Made by a program: the position numbers and the translations under genes. Positions 24,911-39,654 of a stretch of DNA of 64,000 bases are shown here, in pieces (position 1 is the first letter of the stretch; every line of letters starts with the position of its first letter). The stretch is from Gymnogyps californianus (lineage: Eukaryota > Chordata > Aves > Accipitriformes > Cathartidae), in assembly GCF_018139145.2 (NCBI RefSeq), contig NC_059500.1, positions 25,773,437 through 25,837,436 on the forward strand, in the 5' to 3' direction. Under the pieces are notes generated by a model. The model ran no database searches. It saw only the letters and a list, made by a program, of their open reading frames with translations, and was not told the origin of the DNA.

Positions 24911-27900
24911 AAAGCATAGCTGGGATTGATTGTTGGGAATTCGCTCTTGGGAAGAAGATCAAAGATTTAGTTCCCAGCCAGGACATTAATTCCTCCCACC
25001 CAAATGAAAGTCCAAACCTCCCACCTTTTTTGAGGGGGAATCTCAAGGGCTATTCTATGTTTTCATTCATATTCATAGATGGATAAATACATACAGATAT
25101 AGTTGGTACAGGTAAATATTAAAAATTTTTTTTTTTGGTGAACAAGTTACTTCAGTCAGGTAGAGGAATTTGCTTTTATGGCATTATAGTCTATAGGCTG
25201 ACAGTGTAGCTGACACCACAGCCACTGGAATATTTAAAGGAGTACTATAGGACTTTGCCTACAACATGGATGTATTCCTATTATTTCATTACTAACTTAA
25301 ACTAAAACTTTTGGCTCTGAATCTCAAATCCTTGCCTAAACTTAATCCTGACCCAGACCTCTTTCTTGCCTTCTGGTGAGTCTTGAATGTACTGCTTAAC
25401 CCTGCAATTTAAAAAAAAAAGGACATAAACTGAGATCTGAAAATTGGTTTTCCTGAAGAATAACTCCATTACTCAAAGATAATGCTGTTGTTGCACTTCA
25501 CTAAATAGCAAGTAATATTAAGGTAATTATCATTTGAACAGGTGTTTCCAGGAATAACTATTAGTGTGCCTTCTGGTATTTCAAATGTACAACTGCATTT
25601 TAATCCAAATAAAAATCCTATCTGCTAATATATTGGTAAATAATGTTTATAATTTTTTTCCATGTATGTTTCCAAATATACTCAAATCTTTCAATCAAGA
25701 GCCCTAGGATTATGCAATACTTTGCATGCATACATGAGGGAGGTGGCATTCCAAAACATTTCTGAGAATTACAGATTCCTGCACTTACCAAGCATACAAG
25801 GTATCATAGCTTTTCTCCATAATTGTAATTGGAGGAGTGATGTACAATTTCCTTTTTTGAGGCCCTTGGTTAGGAAATGCACTGTGCAGCACCTCTTAGG
25901 CAATCAAGGATTTAATGCTTACCATAGTGCCTCAGCAACTTTAATAATGTTTGTTGATGTAGTGCATCTACTATTCAGTAAAACAGAAAGAAGCTGCCCA
26001 GTCTAATAAATGGGCAGGCTTTTTTTTTTTTTCCACTTAGGGATGAAACAGAGTGAATTGGAATGATTATTTTAATTATATCCAGCCTAGTAAGATGACA
26101 GCTAAAGAACCTGAAAAAACTGTTGCTGTAGAAAATATCTTTAGGGAACTGTTTCCATCTTTGATGTATGTATCTTGAGAATATCAGAGAAGAAAAAAAA
26201 TCTAAAGCATTTTGTTGAAATAAAAGTGTTACATATTGAGTCTTTAAACCACTATTGTAAACTGCATTGACAATAGCAGTCTAGATTTATTTCTCTATGC
26301 AAGTAAACTACTTGTAATTTTTAGTTTGCTTGCCATCCACACTATATTCAATCCTATTATACGCATAGTTTTTTCTGACACACCACTTATAATATACTTG
26401 ACCTCCTAAAACATGCGTATATGAGCGTTGCCATCTATTCTCTAAGCAATTACAGATATTTTTATCATGAGAATCTATTTGTAACTTTCTTCCTCCTAGT
26501 AGGTGAAATGCATACAGAGGTTAACTTATTACAGAGTAAATGAATGCAGTTAACAGCTTATAAAAATACCTTACATCAGCAAATATGTTTATTGCAAAGT
26601 TATTTCTTATCAGAAATTTAAAGAAATTATATCTTAAGTATAACAGGACTAGGTTTTAATTTTTTTGAAGTAAATAATCTAGAGTTACTACAGATCAACC
26701 AATTACATTGTTACTATAAATTCCATCTCATGTAAAAGAAATGCTACTTATATAGATTATGTATCTGTGTTATATTTTCTTTATTTGAAAAGTAAAATTA
26801 TGCCAAAAAGGTCAATGACAAACAATAGTTACTGGAAAAATCAGAACAAAATAAACTAAACAATCTAAAAAGAGATGTTTTTAAACAATTGCACAATTAA
26901 ACATACGTGGGAAATGTAAACCAAATAATCTTTTTCTTAAATGTGCTTTTGTCAGTCTGTCTGCAAATTTAGAAAAAGCACTAGATCAATTCAGTGAGAG
27001 GCCTTGCTCCATACCCTGTTGTAAATTCACTTCTTGACTGTTGAGACTGATAAAGTAATGTTAGTGAAAAATGCAGTTTTCAATATGAATTTTTTAAATA
27101 AGAAAGTAAAACTGAATACAATTACCGGTTAGTATTGGAATTGTGCACTATTCCTGTATAGAAAGACATAAAAAAGAACTTACCGAAACAAAATTCTTAA
27201 TCTAACTTCTCTTCCTAATGACAGAACAGGCAACCTATACTCTGTAAAGTTTCTATAAGACAGGGAAAACAAAATCAAGATCGCTGTCTATGCAACATCC
27301 TTCTTTCAACCCTATGTAGAATTGAAAAGGCAATTCATAGCAGATCAAGGTCAGTGGGTCCTATGCTATATGTGCAGTGTTTGAAATTTAAAGTAATTGT
27401 CACACAGTGAACGTTGTCCTGGTAAATAAATATTGAATAAAAACTTTTCTGAATGGTGAAATATTCATGGGTTGACTGCAGTATCGTTTTTATAGCTGAA
27501 TTAATTAAAGCAGGAGAGGAAGAACACATGTATAATACCTAATGTGTAATTCACTATCATATACAGAAAATTGCAAGGTGAAAAATGTATTTGTCAGGGT
27601 CAGTACTTCATGCCTGTATTAACCCATATAAGTACCAACTGAGTACACAGTGGTTTAGGCATTTCTTATTCCATTGGAAGAAATAGATATTTCTTTTCAT
27701 GGCTGCATGTTTTATTGTGACCATAGTGTAAAAGCGTTATGTTTACTTCGTTTTTATCCATACTTTCAGAGCAAAACCAATTTTTTTTTGTTTACAATGT
27801 TTTCTTGTAAAGTAATAATATTACTCTATCAGCACTCAGTGGGTAGACATTTTTCAGCATTCCTCTTTTAATTAACTTGTCTTACAAACAAAGGCTACCA

Positions 27901-29999
27901 GATGAACACAATTTATCCACAGCGTGTATTTTCAGCTAGGAGGAAGATAATTATTGCTCACTGCAGAAATAATGTTATTCTACTTGCTCATGTAAAACAA
28001 ACTTTAAATGTCATTTTACAGCAATAAAGATTATACAGCACAGTGCCATCTTAAGATATAGCAATTACACAGAGGAACTTCTCATTAACCTAAAGGTCAG
28101 AGGTGAGAGATGATCACCAATTCTTGCTAATACAAACTTAAATTGGTTTAAGCTAAATGTAATGATCTAATAATCATGAAACGGGGACTGTAAAAACCTA
28201 ACAGCTATTGTGGTACATTTCTAAACAGAATCATGCAATCTGTAAACATAATAAGAACAATGTCACTTCCAGCTCCTGTTTTCTCTTGCTGTTGGGTATT
28301 TCTTTTTGTCTATTCCAGGAAGAATCCTAGCGCACAAAGTAGCTGCTCCCTGTTACAGGCTAAAATTACCTTTTTTTAATAAACTGGTGGCAGCTTTGTA
28401 ACATTAAAATGTATTGTTTCAATTAAAAGAAACAACCACAAAGTAATCTTTAAACATTAAGAGAAAATTGCATTTTCAAACACAAGTGCTGCAATAGCTC
28501 TAAACATATTTACTTCATAACATTTAGCAGTTTATAGAATGCAGCAGAAAAAGTAAAGAAAGAAAGATAGCAGTTTAGTCATTTTAAACTATAGGCTAAA
28601 ATATGCTGTGCTTGAAGTTCTGAATATCCCTTTCAGTGCAATGCAGACAATTAGATTTCTTAAATCACTAGCTGATTTTTCTCTTTTTCTCTTTTTTTTT
28701 CCTTCCATACATATGTAGATTTCATAGAGTTCCTGCTTATTTCCAATCAAAGGTTTGACTGATGGGCCTACATTCATTGATGAACAGCTCAGATGTGAAC
28801 GGACATACTGTAAAACAAATATTGACCTATGCCAAAGGCAAAAATAATTATACTACAATGGACAAAATTGTGTACAAGTTTCCTTTTATTACACCAGACA
28901 TCAAAGCATCAGACAAAACCTTTTGGATCTTTGTGTATGCTCTGTAACTACTCAAAAGCCAAATACAAGGAAGGAATTTTCTAAGTAATATTTGTCTCTT
29001 AATATAGTTAGAGAGAAAGTAGCCATGCTATGTGTCATGCTCTTTTCTGCATAATTTAAGCAGTGTTATAGCAGTCCTGATAATCAGTTGAGATGAGAAA
29101 AGGTTAAAGTAGAGCTTACAACAAAACTGCTTTCTCAGGTGATTTTATCCCATTCCAAAAACCATGCCAGCACGATAACCATTGAGACAAAGAAAACTGA
29201 GCTTTGGGAAAACCTGTTCTGCCGGCTTTTTGCTGGTTTGGAATTCCATGAGCTCTAGCCTTTTTCCAGCTTAAGGCACAGGCTAGTGTAGCAAAATTAA
29301 TAGGCAGCTTCCCTATGAATCCTAAGAAAAGCAGTTGCTAGCAATGTATTTCTCAAGCAACCGTGCAATATGCCCACTCCAAAGCACGTTGGGCTTTAAG
29401 GCCCAACACCTAAAAAGGCATTAAATAGCATGCTAGGGAGACACTTACCACCTGTATTTGAGAGCAGAGTGATACCATTTAAATTCTGCATGCATCCTGG
29501 AGATTGCTTGCACAATCACCCTTTAACAAACGTAAATATGATGGCCCTAGCTCTGAAAGGCTTGTTTCAAAAAGCAACATGAGACATTTGAGCAAAACAT
29601 TTGTACATAAAATATTTGCAAGATTTCTGTTGTTTCTAAGAATTACAATCTCTGACAAAAAGAAATAGTACTACTGTGCTTAAGTTGCATCTTTTCTGTA
29701 CATCCTATGTATGGGCCAGAAAACTATTTCAGTGATAAACTAGACAATGAATCAAGGAGGCACAATCTACATAACAAATCCATCCAAAATGTACAAATCA
29801 CTGTTCCTCTCTGTGGTACAGCATCCATGTCACAACAGATGGTACAGGACGGGCAGGAAAGCAAAGCTTGTCTCTGAGTTTACCTGGCCATTTTCTACCG
29901 TCACACGTAGTGAGAAAATATACCCTTATCCCATAGTAAACTGTTTCACAATGAATCGTTCAGAATCCTTTGATTAGCCCTGAACTGACCTACATCTAG
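24911..29999. other. AT-rich unique sequence, nothing recognised
   Basis: No recognisable repeat family, RNA gene or splice-supported exon. The ORFs at 25662-26006, 28762-28947 and 29747-29977 have no supporting features. Confidence 0.45.
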
Positions 30000-32900
30000 T
30001 AAATCAAATATGTTTGGGATCATATCCAGGGAACTAGGCCACTAGGCATGCAATGGCTTGCATCTGTATCAACAAACTGCTCTTCCCGCATCAGGTGGCA
30101 GCCCACAAACAGGCACTGCCTTGTTTCCAGGTACAGGCATAGCCTTTGTGTGCTTTGTCTCACCTTCATAGCCAATGAGAGTGACAAATTACTTCATAAC
30201 ATGGATCATAATGACAAATATTTGCTTTTCAAAGTTTCCTGTATTGTATTTCCAATTAAAATACAGTACAATGTAACTTGGTTAGCTAGTTCCAGGTAAG
30301 TGAATGTCTCTCACTTGGATTCAGTCATGATAAAATGATTTTTTGTGTTGAAGAGAAGTTTTAATTCTGATGCACTGGACAAGGCCTTTCAAAATTCATA
30401 AATAAGTTCAAAAAGGGGGAACCTGACTGTCCTACTGTTTGCTTAGCCTTGGCGAGACATGCTTCTAAGAGCTGAAGTTTTCCTTAATCTTCTATCCTTT
30501 ATTTCCAGGGCGTCCCAGGACAGCCTTTTTTCTCATGGAACTCACTCATTTATTTGAGATAACCCCTAAGGTTGAAGAAAATAGTACTTTATAATAAACA
30601 CAGCAAAAACATCATCTTCAAACTCACAGCTGTTTATATGTGGGGGAATATCTATGCTTCAGAAGTGCTCTTTCCATTTCTTTTTCCTCTGCTTCTGTAG
30701 GTATCAGTTGTTTGCAGTTATATGCATGAAAAAAATTAGCAAGATGTATCAGTAAATGAAAATCCATAGCGTTACATAAAGTTGTTAGATTTATGAGCTG
30801 CAAGGGAGGATGACTAACTAATATTTCCAAGTCCTACTGCCCAAGACTGTACAGATACATATCGTTGATTGATTGATAGTTCTCACAAGATTTTACATCA
30901 GGACATAACATTTTGCACAGGCCTTTGTGCCCCATTACTTTCTAGAAAAAAAAGTTCCTTTCTGACCACAATCAGCAAACAAGTTCCTTTTCCCATGCTT
31001 CTGTTAGTCCTGTGTACATTACCATAATTTATGAAAACGTTGTAGACATAGCTCACTTTCTCTGTAACTCTTAGTACAGTTTTCTACTGTACAGTTGAAG
31101 TTGTCCTGCTCTGAAGTCAAGTCATTCATGTTACAAATGGGACATTATTTTAGGATAGGATGTCCTATCTCATTTTTAATACATTTTGAAGGGAGCATCC
31201 AAATTATGACTACTTCCTTGGGAGATACAAGAAAGGAGTGCAAATAATATGAATTAGGCCATAGAGGATGAGAAATGTATGCATTTAGAGAACATGCTCA
31301 GAGTTGGAGAGGTTTATTTTTCTTATTGAGTATAATCCTGATACGTATATCTTATAAAGCCAGTAGAAAAACATGTTCTACTTAGCATCCCAATATGTGT
31401 ATACTTGAAGACTCAGTGTTCACAGTTTGCCCTGATGTATCCTGGAGCCACATATCATCCTTTTTCTTTGCAGGCTTTGATGTCTAAAGCAGCAAGAGAA
31501 TGCATAAACTTCTGTTCTTTCATAGGTCCTTTAATTTAGTGGGTGTCCAAAATATTCAGAAGAAAAGCAATAAACAATGAACAAAGAGGTCTGAATTAAA
31601 AACCAGAAATTTTAGCAAGTATGAAAGTTACTACTCTGAAAGGAGAAGAATAGTATTCAAAGTGAACATGAAACAATGGCTGTGTATGCACAACTATGGG
31701 AGGATATTTTAGACTGCAAAAGTGTCATAGGTTTGAAGAGGCACCATCCTTTCTTCTCCAAACTGGGGAATGCAAACCTAAATGGACATGTGAAACACAT
31801 TCAGGAATATTCAAACCTCTGAGCAGGTTATATCTTTGGAAAATATATATTTTTTTAAAGAACTGGAGAAGATCCAAGAAAATTATTCAAGTAAGCAATA
31901 AATTCATAAAAATTGTTTGAAAAAAACACAATGAAAAATGCTTTAATCTCTCAGCAAAGACAATGAAGAAAAGATTTAAGGATCTTAACCTTTTGACAAT
32001 GAACAAGCTTTTCCCAGAGATGTGACATCCACAAGTCCAGAACTTACATAGGAAAACAGCGGAGGCTCTAAATCTGCTGTAGTGAAGAAGATTTCTGCTA
32101 ACTCTGCTAGGTCAAACTCTAAATGCTTGTCTTAAAGGCCTGTGTTAACAAAACAAGTCACAAGTGTACTCTTGCATTTTTTCCTGGATGGTTCTGGTAT
32201 TCTCTGTAAAACTAAACATTCAGTAATATGGGTCTTGTGTTATTTGTAATTCAGGTTAACTTTCCCTCAAAAATAGTTGTAAATCTTTCTTTAAGATTTT
32301 ATTTTGTCTTTTTTATTTCAACAGGAAAAGAAAGAAACCCTTTGTGCTTTGTTTTGACAAAGGCAAGATGATATATATCATTTAATGCTCTGCTCCAGCA
32401 GTTATCATGAATTAACGGATTTGTATGTAGAATAATAATCCCTTCAGAACACATGGCTTAATTGAATGGAAGATTTCTGCCTAAATTAAGAACTCAATAA
32501 GAACTGATGGTTTGTTAGAAAGTAGCTCCCATGGATTATGAATGGAAACAATTCATGGGTAACCATTGATGTTTTATGTTAGGTTATTTTGACTTTTGTA
32601 ATATAAAATGTATTCTCCCTAAAAACCTACCTCTATAACATTAACTGATACCAATGCACTAAAAGGTACATAAAAGAAGAAAGGTAAATCAGAAACAAAA
32701 TCAGAATCAGAACTGCAACACAGCTTTAATATATGACTGGATGTCATGAAATCTGCCCTCAAGTATGTATATACATACCTTTCACTTTAACTATGGTGAT
32801 AGATTTTCTAATTGAGAGAACAAATCATACACTTTCAGTATGTGTGGCTTTTCTTTCAGATGGAAGAAACCAGCAAACAAAAAGGAACAAATAGGAGTTC

Positions 32901-35176
32901 CAGAAAAAAGGGAAAGTGTGGTGTTGTTTCCTGTTGGCTCACAGAAATGACCCAAAAGACAGGTAGACAAGATAACATTAAAATTATGTAGTTCTGCCAT
33001 ACTTATCACCAGTAGCCTGTCAAGTGCTTTGTAGCTCAGTGGCTTTACCACCACACTTGGGGAAATACTCACCACACTCAGAGAATTAGAGGTACAACTG
33101 ACATTAACTGGCTTGGTGTCCAATATCTTCTGTGCAGTGAACATGGACCTATGTCTATCTCTAGAGAGTCCCAAAAGTGTTGTACAGAGGACATCAGTTA
33201 TCTGGCTCACCTACATTTGCAGCACTATGTACTATCAACAGTCACGTTGAGATTCCCAGAAGAACACTGGGTTTTATCTCATGCAATGAATGACAGGGTT
33301 TTGTGTTTGTTTGTTTTAAAATTTTGTATATCTATCTGAATTGCTCAAAGATCTAGTGGAATAAGGATGGTGTTTATCAGAAAATTAGTTTATTCAGTAC
33401 CTACTCTTGTTAAACCTGAGAAGTAACTTACACTGTTTGCAAGCCTGTTTGTATAGTGATTGTGCAATTATAAAAATTAATTAGACTATAACAATTGCAA
33501 TGTTTTCTAGTCAAGCTGTGATTATAAAATCTAGAAGAGACAAAAAGAGAAGAAATAATATTTGTTCAATATATAAACAGGGAAAACAGAATTGTCTAAA
33601 GCAAGCATAAAACACGACGAGGTAACACCATCCAGTGGTCAGCCCCTGCAGCTCATACACACAGCATTCTTAAGGAATTACATTCAAGACTTCACTTTTG
33701 TTGATAGCTTTTCCTTTCTGCAGTCAAAAATATGTTCCAACAGGATTAAAAATTATTTTTCTTTTTCCGTTTTTATAAAGCAGGTAGATTTTTAGTTACA
33801 AGACAGTCTGACATCATTACAGCAAAATAGGAAAGGAAATAGGCAGACAGATAGACAGATTAGACAGATGCTTCTAATTACTACAATGAGCTGTGTTTCA
33901 ACATTATGTGACCTATGCTATGTTTTAACATACACTTCTCTCTTCCTTGAAATGGCTTAAGTTCATTGTGTTCAAAGGGAACAGCACCCTGCAGTAAACT
34001 CCAGTTTGCGTGAAAGCTGTCAGCTTGAATAGTCTTTCTCATGAAATAGTTGGGAATAAGGGTGTTTGGGGTGACTACTTTTTTCCAAATAGTTAAATAA
34101 TGGAACTGACCAAATAGCAGGCACTTATAAGAAAGTTAAGGGCAACTTTCCTGCTCTATCTACTCTTTTCTCAATTCTCTTGACACAAAATATATATAGC
34201 ATCTGTCCTGAGAAACTTCTTTCATAAAAGTCTAGCATATTGTAGATGTACAGATTTAAATATGTGTCTCTGGTACTGCCAAATAGTCTAAATGTACTAA
34301 ATATTAATTCTCTGTTCTCACAAATATTAGCAAAGATTTGTCTTTCCCACTTGTCACATGGTTTATTCACAGTCATCAAGTGCTATATTATCTGACAATA
34401 GAAACATTGGTGAAGTATAAGATTTTATAAGGGTTTTTTATTTTCCTTTAACAATACAAAAATCATCTACAGTGCATTTAAAATGTATCAGTTGCTGTTT
34501 AGGACTTCTAAGATTTAGTCTAAATATTTTCCAACAAATGTTCTTTAAGCACCGTTAGAATGTAATAACCTGGTTTTGCACTTACTTTGCAGGGTCGTCA
34601 GAAGGTGTGTTCATTATATTAACGCCTTGAAGTTCAGACCTGTACTGTCTGGGCATAAGCAGAAATGGATTTTATTTTACTACATGACACGCTACCAATA
34701 CAATTGTCTCATTTCAATTTGTCACATATTTTCTATATCTCAGTGAATATGAGTCTCAATTCTTTAACCCAATGCCATAGACTACTAGTCTGGAAAAAAG
34801 ACCCGCGATCAAATAAAATAAAAATGGTTAAAATCACAGAAGACTATGGTAATAGCCACATCTACTACTAAGGGTTCCATATGCTTATGCTCAATAAGGT
34901 CTCCTAGTTCATCTGGCCAAACTTCAGTTTTAACCTCCCGCTCCTGCTACAGCTGTTGTTTTTTTTTATTTTTTCTTTCTGTATTATGGAGAAAGAAGAA
35001 AAGAAACACCCCTTCTATTTACTCTTTTTCAGTTTCTGATGGTCAGAAGTCATCTGAAAGAAGATAGCCCTACTTAGTTACTTGATATAACCGGTCACTA
35101 ATTATATAAAATTTTCTTCTTTAGCATATAAGAAATGCATTTAATTTTTTTCCATTTACCCTTATTTTTCTGCTTG
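30000..35176. other. AT-rich unique sequence with weak splice-like signals only
   Basis: Strong donor-like sites occur at 30294 (ttccag|gtaagt) and 31890 (attcaa|gtaagc) without convincing upstream exons. The 139-codon minus-strand ORF at 32791-33210 has no recognisable motif. A short gaca/gata-rich stretch lies near 33843-33870. No transposable element was identified. Confidence 0.4.
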
Positions 35177-35779
35177 TGTCCTGGTTTCAGCTGGGATAGA
35201 GTTAATTTTCTTCTTAGTAGCTGAAACAGTGCTGTGTTTTTTATTTAGTCTGAGAATAATGTTGATAACACGCTGACATGGTAGTTGTTGCTAAGTAGCA
35301 CTTATCTTAAGTCAAGGATTTTTCAGTTTCCCATGCTCTGCCAGCAAGCAGATGTGCAAGAAGCTGGGAGGGAGCATAGCCAGGACAGCTGACCCGAACT
35401 AGCCAAAGGGGTATTCCATACCATAGAACATCATGCCCAGTATATAACCAGGGGGGAGTTGGCAGGCAGGGGCTGATCGCTGCTCAGGCGTCGGGCAGCG
35501 GGTGGTGAGCAATTGCATTTTGCATCATTGGTTTTTTTCCTTGGGTTTTATTTCTTTTTTTTTCTTTTTGTTGTTATATTCCTTTTCATCATTACTATTA
35601 TTATTATTATTATTATTAGTTAGTATTATATTTCATTTTACTTTAGTTATTAAACTGTTCTTATCTCAACCCACGAGTTTTAATTTTTTTTGGTTCTCCT
35701 CCCTATCCCACTGGGACGGGGGAGGAGTGAGCGAGTGGCTGCATGGTGCTTAGTTGCTGGCTGGGGTTAAACCACGACA
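35177..35779 (+). mobile_element. Solo LTR of an endogenous retrovirus
   Basis: A 603-bp LTR starts TGTCCTGGTTTCAGCTGGGA and ends AACCACGACA, with a perfect 5-bp target duplication gcttg (35172-35176 and 35780-35784). The TATA box tatataa is at 35441-35447, an attatt tract lies in R, and the polyadenylation signal attaaa is at 35649-35654. It is very close in sequence to the copy at 16551. The frame at 35502-35753 within it is a shadow. No internal sequence remains. Confidence 0.95.
35441..35447 (+). promoter_or_regulatory. TATA box of the LTR promoter
   Basis: The sequence tatataa sits about 265 bases into the LTR at the expected U3/R junction, and the same box recurs at the same place in the copies at 16551 and 39655. 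It is upstream of the polyadenylation signal, giving the normal U3-R-U5 order. Whether it still drives transcription is unknown. Confidence 0.7.
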
Positions 35780-38700
35780 GCTTGCCAGTGTAATTTAATC
35801 ATATCTGACAGCTCTGCAGTTCACAGATATTGCCACAGGCTGTTAACAAACAATATTTAAAGCTATACCAATCCACCAGACAAAAAAAAAGAAAAATTCC
35901 ATCCAAATTCAGACCCTCAGACACAAGACACTCAAACACCTATTTATTCAGCAAAGCATTAAGTTTGTCTTCATAACCTGCTCTGCCTTACTCAAGATAA
36001 CAAATGACTAGTCTTCTTTTTACTAGCGCAGCATGTATGTACAGATTGTATTAAGGAAAAAAAAAAATAAATAATAACAATCTATCAATTGCATAAGCAA
36101 TTTTGGAGGAGTAAGAGTTTCCAGGTTTTAGCTGACTTAATGGGAGGCAGCAAATTTTACAACATGTATGCCTTTACTTGTTGGTTATTTACTCTGATAG
36201 ACTTCTAATCAAGCTTCCTTTTCTAATGTATTATTTATTTTCATGTCTTTATGGTGTCTATTAGCAGAGATGCAAAAATTACTGGAAACCACTTTCATAA
36301 AAATTAAATTGATTACATTTACCCATCCTTGTCATCTTGAAAGATAATATTTAAAGTTTAGCCATCATAAATGTATACTCCCCCACACCTGTGTATTTCA
36401 TCCAGTCTTTCATTTTCTCCTAGGGATATGTCCTATTCACTGGGAAATTCATCTATAGAGAATGTATCAGGACTAACATCAACCTTTAAGTAATCAGTTT
36501 GTTGATTGTATACTCCCAAATCTATAATTATATTTCATGTGTTCTCCACAACAAATATTGTTCTCATATTTGTGTGTTTATCTTTTGGTGATAACTCAGA
36601 AAAACTGTGTTACCTAATTTCCTCAATACCATAGTAAATAAAGCTAAAAAACATAGTTCGTTACAGATTTCTCTTTTTAAAATTTAATTTTTTTTTTTAA
36701 TTTTAAGGTTGTTTTAGGGGTCATCAATTTTATATTCCCTAATCAGACCTATACACATTTTTTAGCTTTCTTTCATCCAGTAACTTTTAAAAAGATCTTT
36801 ATATTCTGTGTCTCTACATTGTACATGTCACATATATCTTTCCTTTGATATTTTTTAACTTTTTTAGTCATCTAATTCAGCAGTATTCTTTTTCTAGTTT
36901 AATTCCCCATGATGCACAGATTTGCCGTACTTTATATATGATGCACATACATCATATGTGTGTTATATTTTGTAAGTCACCATATCTCTTCTGTTACTGC
37001 TCCTGATTTCACTATTCTGCATGATTATTTTTCAATAAACCCTTCAGTTTCTAGAATTTTAACATTTTAATATCAGTCACCAGATCACACCTTTTTTCTG
37101 CTATTAACTCTTGCATTAACCTTGAAAATTACTAGCATATTCTTGCTGTTGTTTTGGTTTTCTCATTATTTTTACTTCACCATGAATGAATTCTCCTGAT
37201 CAGTCATGAATTCTTTCTCAGAGACTCCAGGAGTTAAGGAGACTTTTGAAAAAGGAGCATTGTATAATCTCAGGTTTTAAGCAAACATTTTCTTTCTTGG
37301 TAGGATATAGTCCAAATAACTGAGCTGTCACTAAGACCTGCACAATAACTGTCACAGAAGCAGCTAACATTTTTTGTAGCATGCTCTGGGGAATTACATT
37401 TTATTTGGTCTTTCTTAAATATTTATCCTTTAAACTCTGAGTACACTGTTATGAGTACACAGTACTGTTTAAAGCAGAGGAATGGTCTTAAGAACATTTT
37501 GAAGCTTAATTAATGTTTCCTCCTTGAATATTTGAAGGATATAAAGACCAAAGGGAAAGAAGAGTCAATTAGTATATTGCCTAGGGTAGGTAAAGGAGTA
37601 ATGGGATGGAATTAGGAAAGGAATGTTTAAGTTAAATAACAAGAAAATCTTTCTGACACTGAGAACCACTAGCCTGTGAAATTGTTTCTTAAGGAAAAAG
37701 GTTAAGGAAATATTTCTTGAGACAATTAAAAATATGTGGGTACAGCATGAAGAAATGTTGTAGAGGCAACGTCTTATTGGACGAAAAAAAGAGCAGATAA
37801 ACATTTTCTTTTTTCATTTTTACTTGTGCCTTTTCAGTTTCAGTATTGAGTGCCAAGATATTTTTGAGGAAAGCAACCTTTCTTCAAGCTGAAATGACAT
37901 GAAGGAGTCATTCATGGGTTTCTAGTCATCAGATACTGTCATTTAATCATTAAGCTCTGTAACATTTAAGAGTCTTTAACTCCTCTAGTCAGTCATTACA
38001 TGACTGGTAAAGACCAAATACATCATTAATACTTAAATAGCTATCAGTGTTTTAAATTTTATACTGCAGAATTCAAAATGTCACTCATCCATAATTCAAA
38101 AGATGTTTAAGGACAGCAATTAATAGCTTGCAGTAGCCCTCTAATCCATGAGCTGCAGTCCCACATAGGATTAAAGGCCAATGTAATTCAAATGAGATTA
38201 TGAGTAATGTAACAATTGTATCTGAAAATATGAGAGGGGTAAAAGCCTTTCAGCTTGATTCTGAGGGAAAAAAACTGTTTACATTAGTATGTAATTATTA
38301 TATAAGATACTATGGATCAAAGTTAATAGGGCAACAAGAGGATAAATTTGTCCTTGAGTGTGGAATACAGATTTGCATTTAGGATATGTTTAGCTGCTGT
38401 CCAACAGAGCTTAATTCCATTTAGTCAGCTTTGACAAATTCCTATGAAAAAAGAAGTTTTGTATTCTGAGTCTAATCTATAAATCTTACTGTACTTAAAT
38501 ATCCTTCTCAACATGGGTCCTGCACTCTTCTATTGACAATGCAGACGGGTCTCATTCAATGATTAAAGGATACTTAGGATATTTGGTTCTCACTACTCAT
38601 TTTGTGTCTTCACTAAGATACAAGATATGTTGAACAAAAGGAAAAAGAGGTAGACTCAAGAATCAAATGCTTGTAAGAAACCACAATTGCCAGAGGATAT

Positions 38701-39654
38701 GTCTAAAAGAAAAGTAATGTAGTTATTTGTGACTTAAAGAGTATTAGTCAACTGCATCAGATCAGTGAAATACCGTGAATAAAATACTAGCTACTCATTT
38801 AAAATAATTACTTATAATCCAGAACTCACAGAAAAAAAAGGAGAAAAAAGAAAAAAAACAGAGTTGCTCACTGTATAAACAGTGTTAAAAGCATCTCTTA
38901 AGATGACAAAACACAGGAAACTGGACTCAAAACCAAAAATATTTTTATTTATCCCAAGGTTTGTTTGCATTATAGAATATTATGTAGAAAAATAAGAGAT
39001 CATATTTTTTTAATTATGAATTTTGTTCAAATTTTCTTTTCATCTGTATTGTGAACACACAGTAATTCCCCTAAAATCAGTACTTTTATCATGTTATAAG
39101 ACTGGTTTAACTATTCCATTGTCAGGTCACATTGAATTCATATATGTATGTGGACAAGACCTGGCAGCCTCAAGCATGGATAAATTAATCCTTTGGAATG
39201 AGCACTTCCTTTGGATGACACACTGTGTCATCTGAGACTCTCTGCATAGCTGCCCAGAAAACAGTCATTTTGCACAACGTTGCTGGAGGAATATAGCCAT
39301 TTGCATAAAAGCAATGTCCATAAGGTCATATGGACACTTCCATTTGCTGAATGATGTCTATTCATTAAGCACTTCTCTCAGCTCAGAAAAACTATTTTTT
39401 AGAAGTTTTTTCCTCCTTTATTTTATTCATATACTTTAATAATAGTGGATTCTGGCCACTGAAAATAGTACCAATCCAAAGACACATTCATCTATAACAA
39501 AATGCTGAAATTTCAGATTATGGGATTTTAAATCTATTTTACTTTTATTAGAGATGTTAAGGTTGAAATTAATGTATGTTTTCTATGCCAGAAATTAACT
39601 CACCAATCATGAAATGCATATTATTGATCTCTGATTGATATCTAAGTCTATGAC
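35780..39654. other. AT-rich unique sequence, nothing recognised
   Basis: Very T- and A-rich with many short homopolymer runs. No repeat family, RNA gene or supported exon seen. Confidence 0.45.

Noticed and set aside
32791..33210. 139-codon minus-strand ORF
   Set aside because: With roughly 7% stop codons expected at this composition, about one ORF of this length is expected by chance in 64 kb; no motif or paired splice sites were seen.
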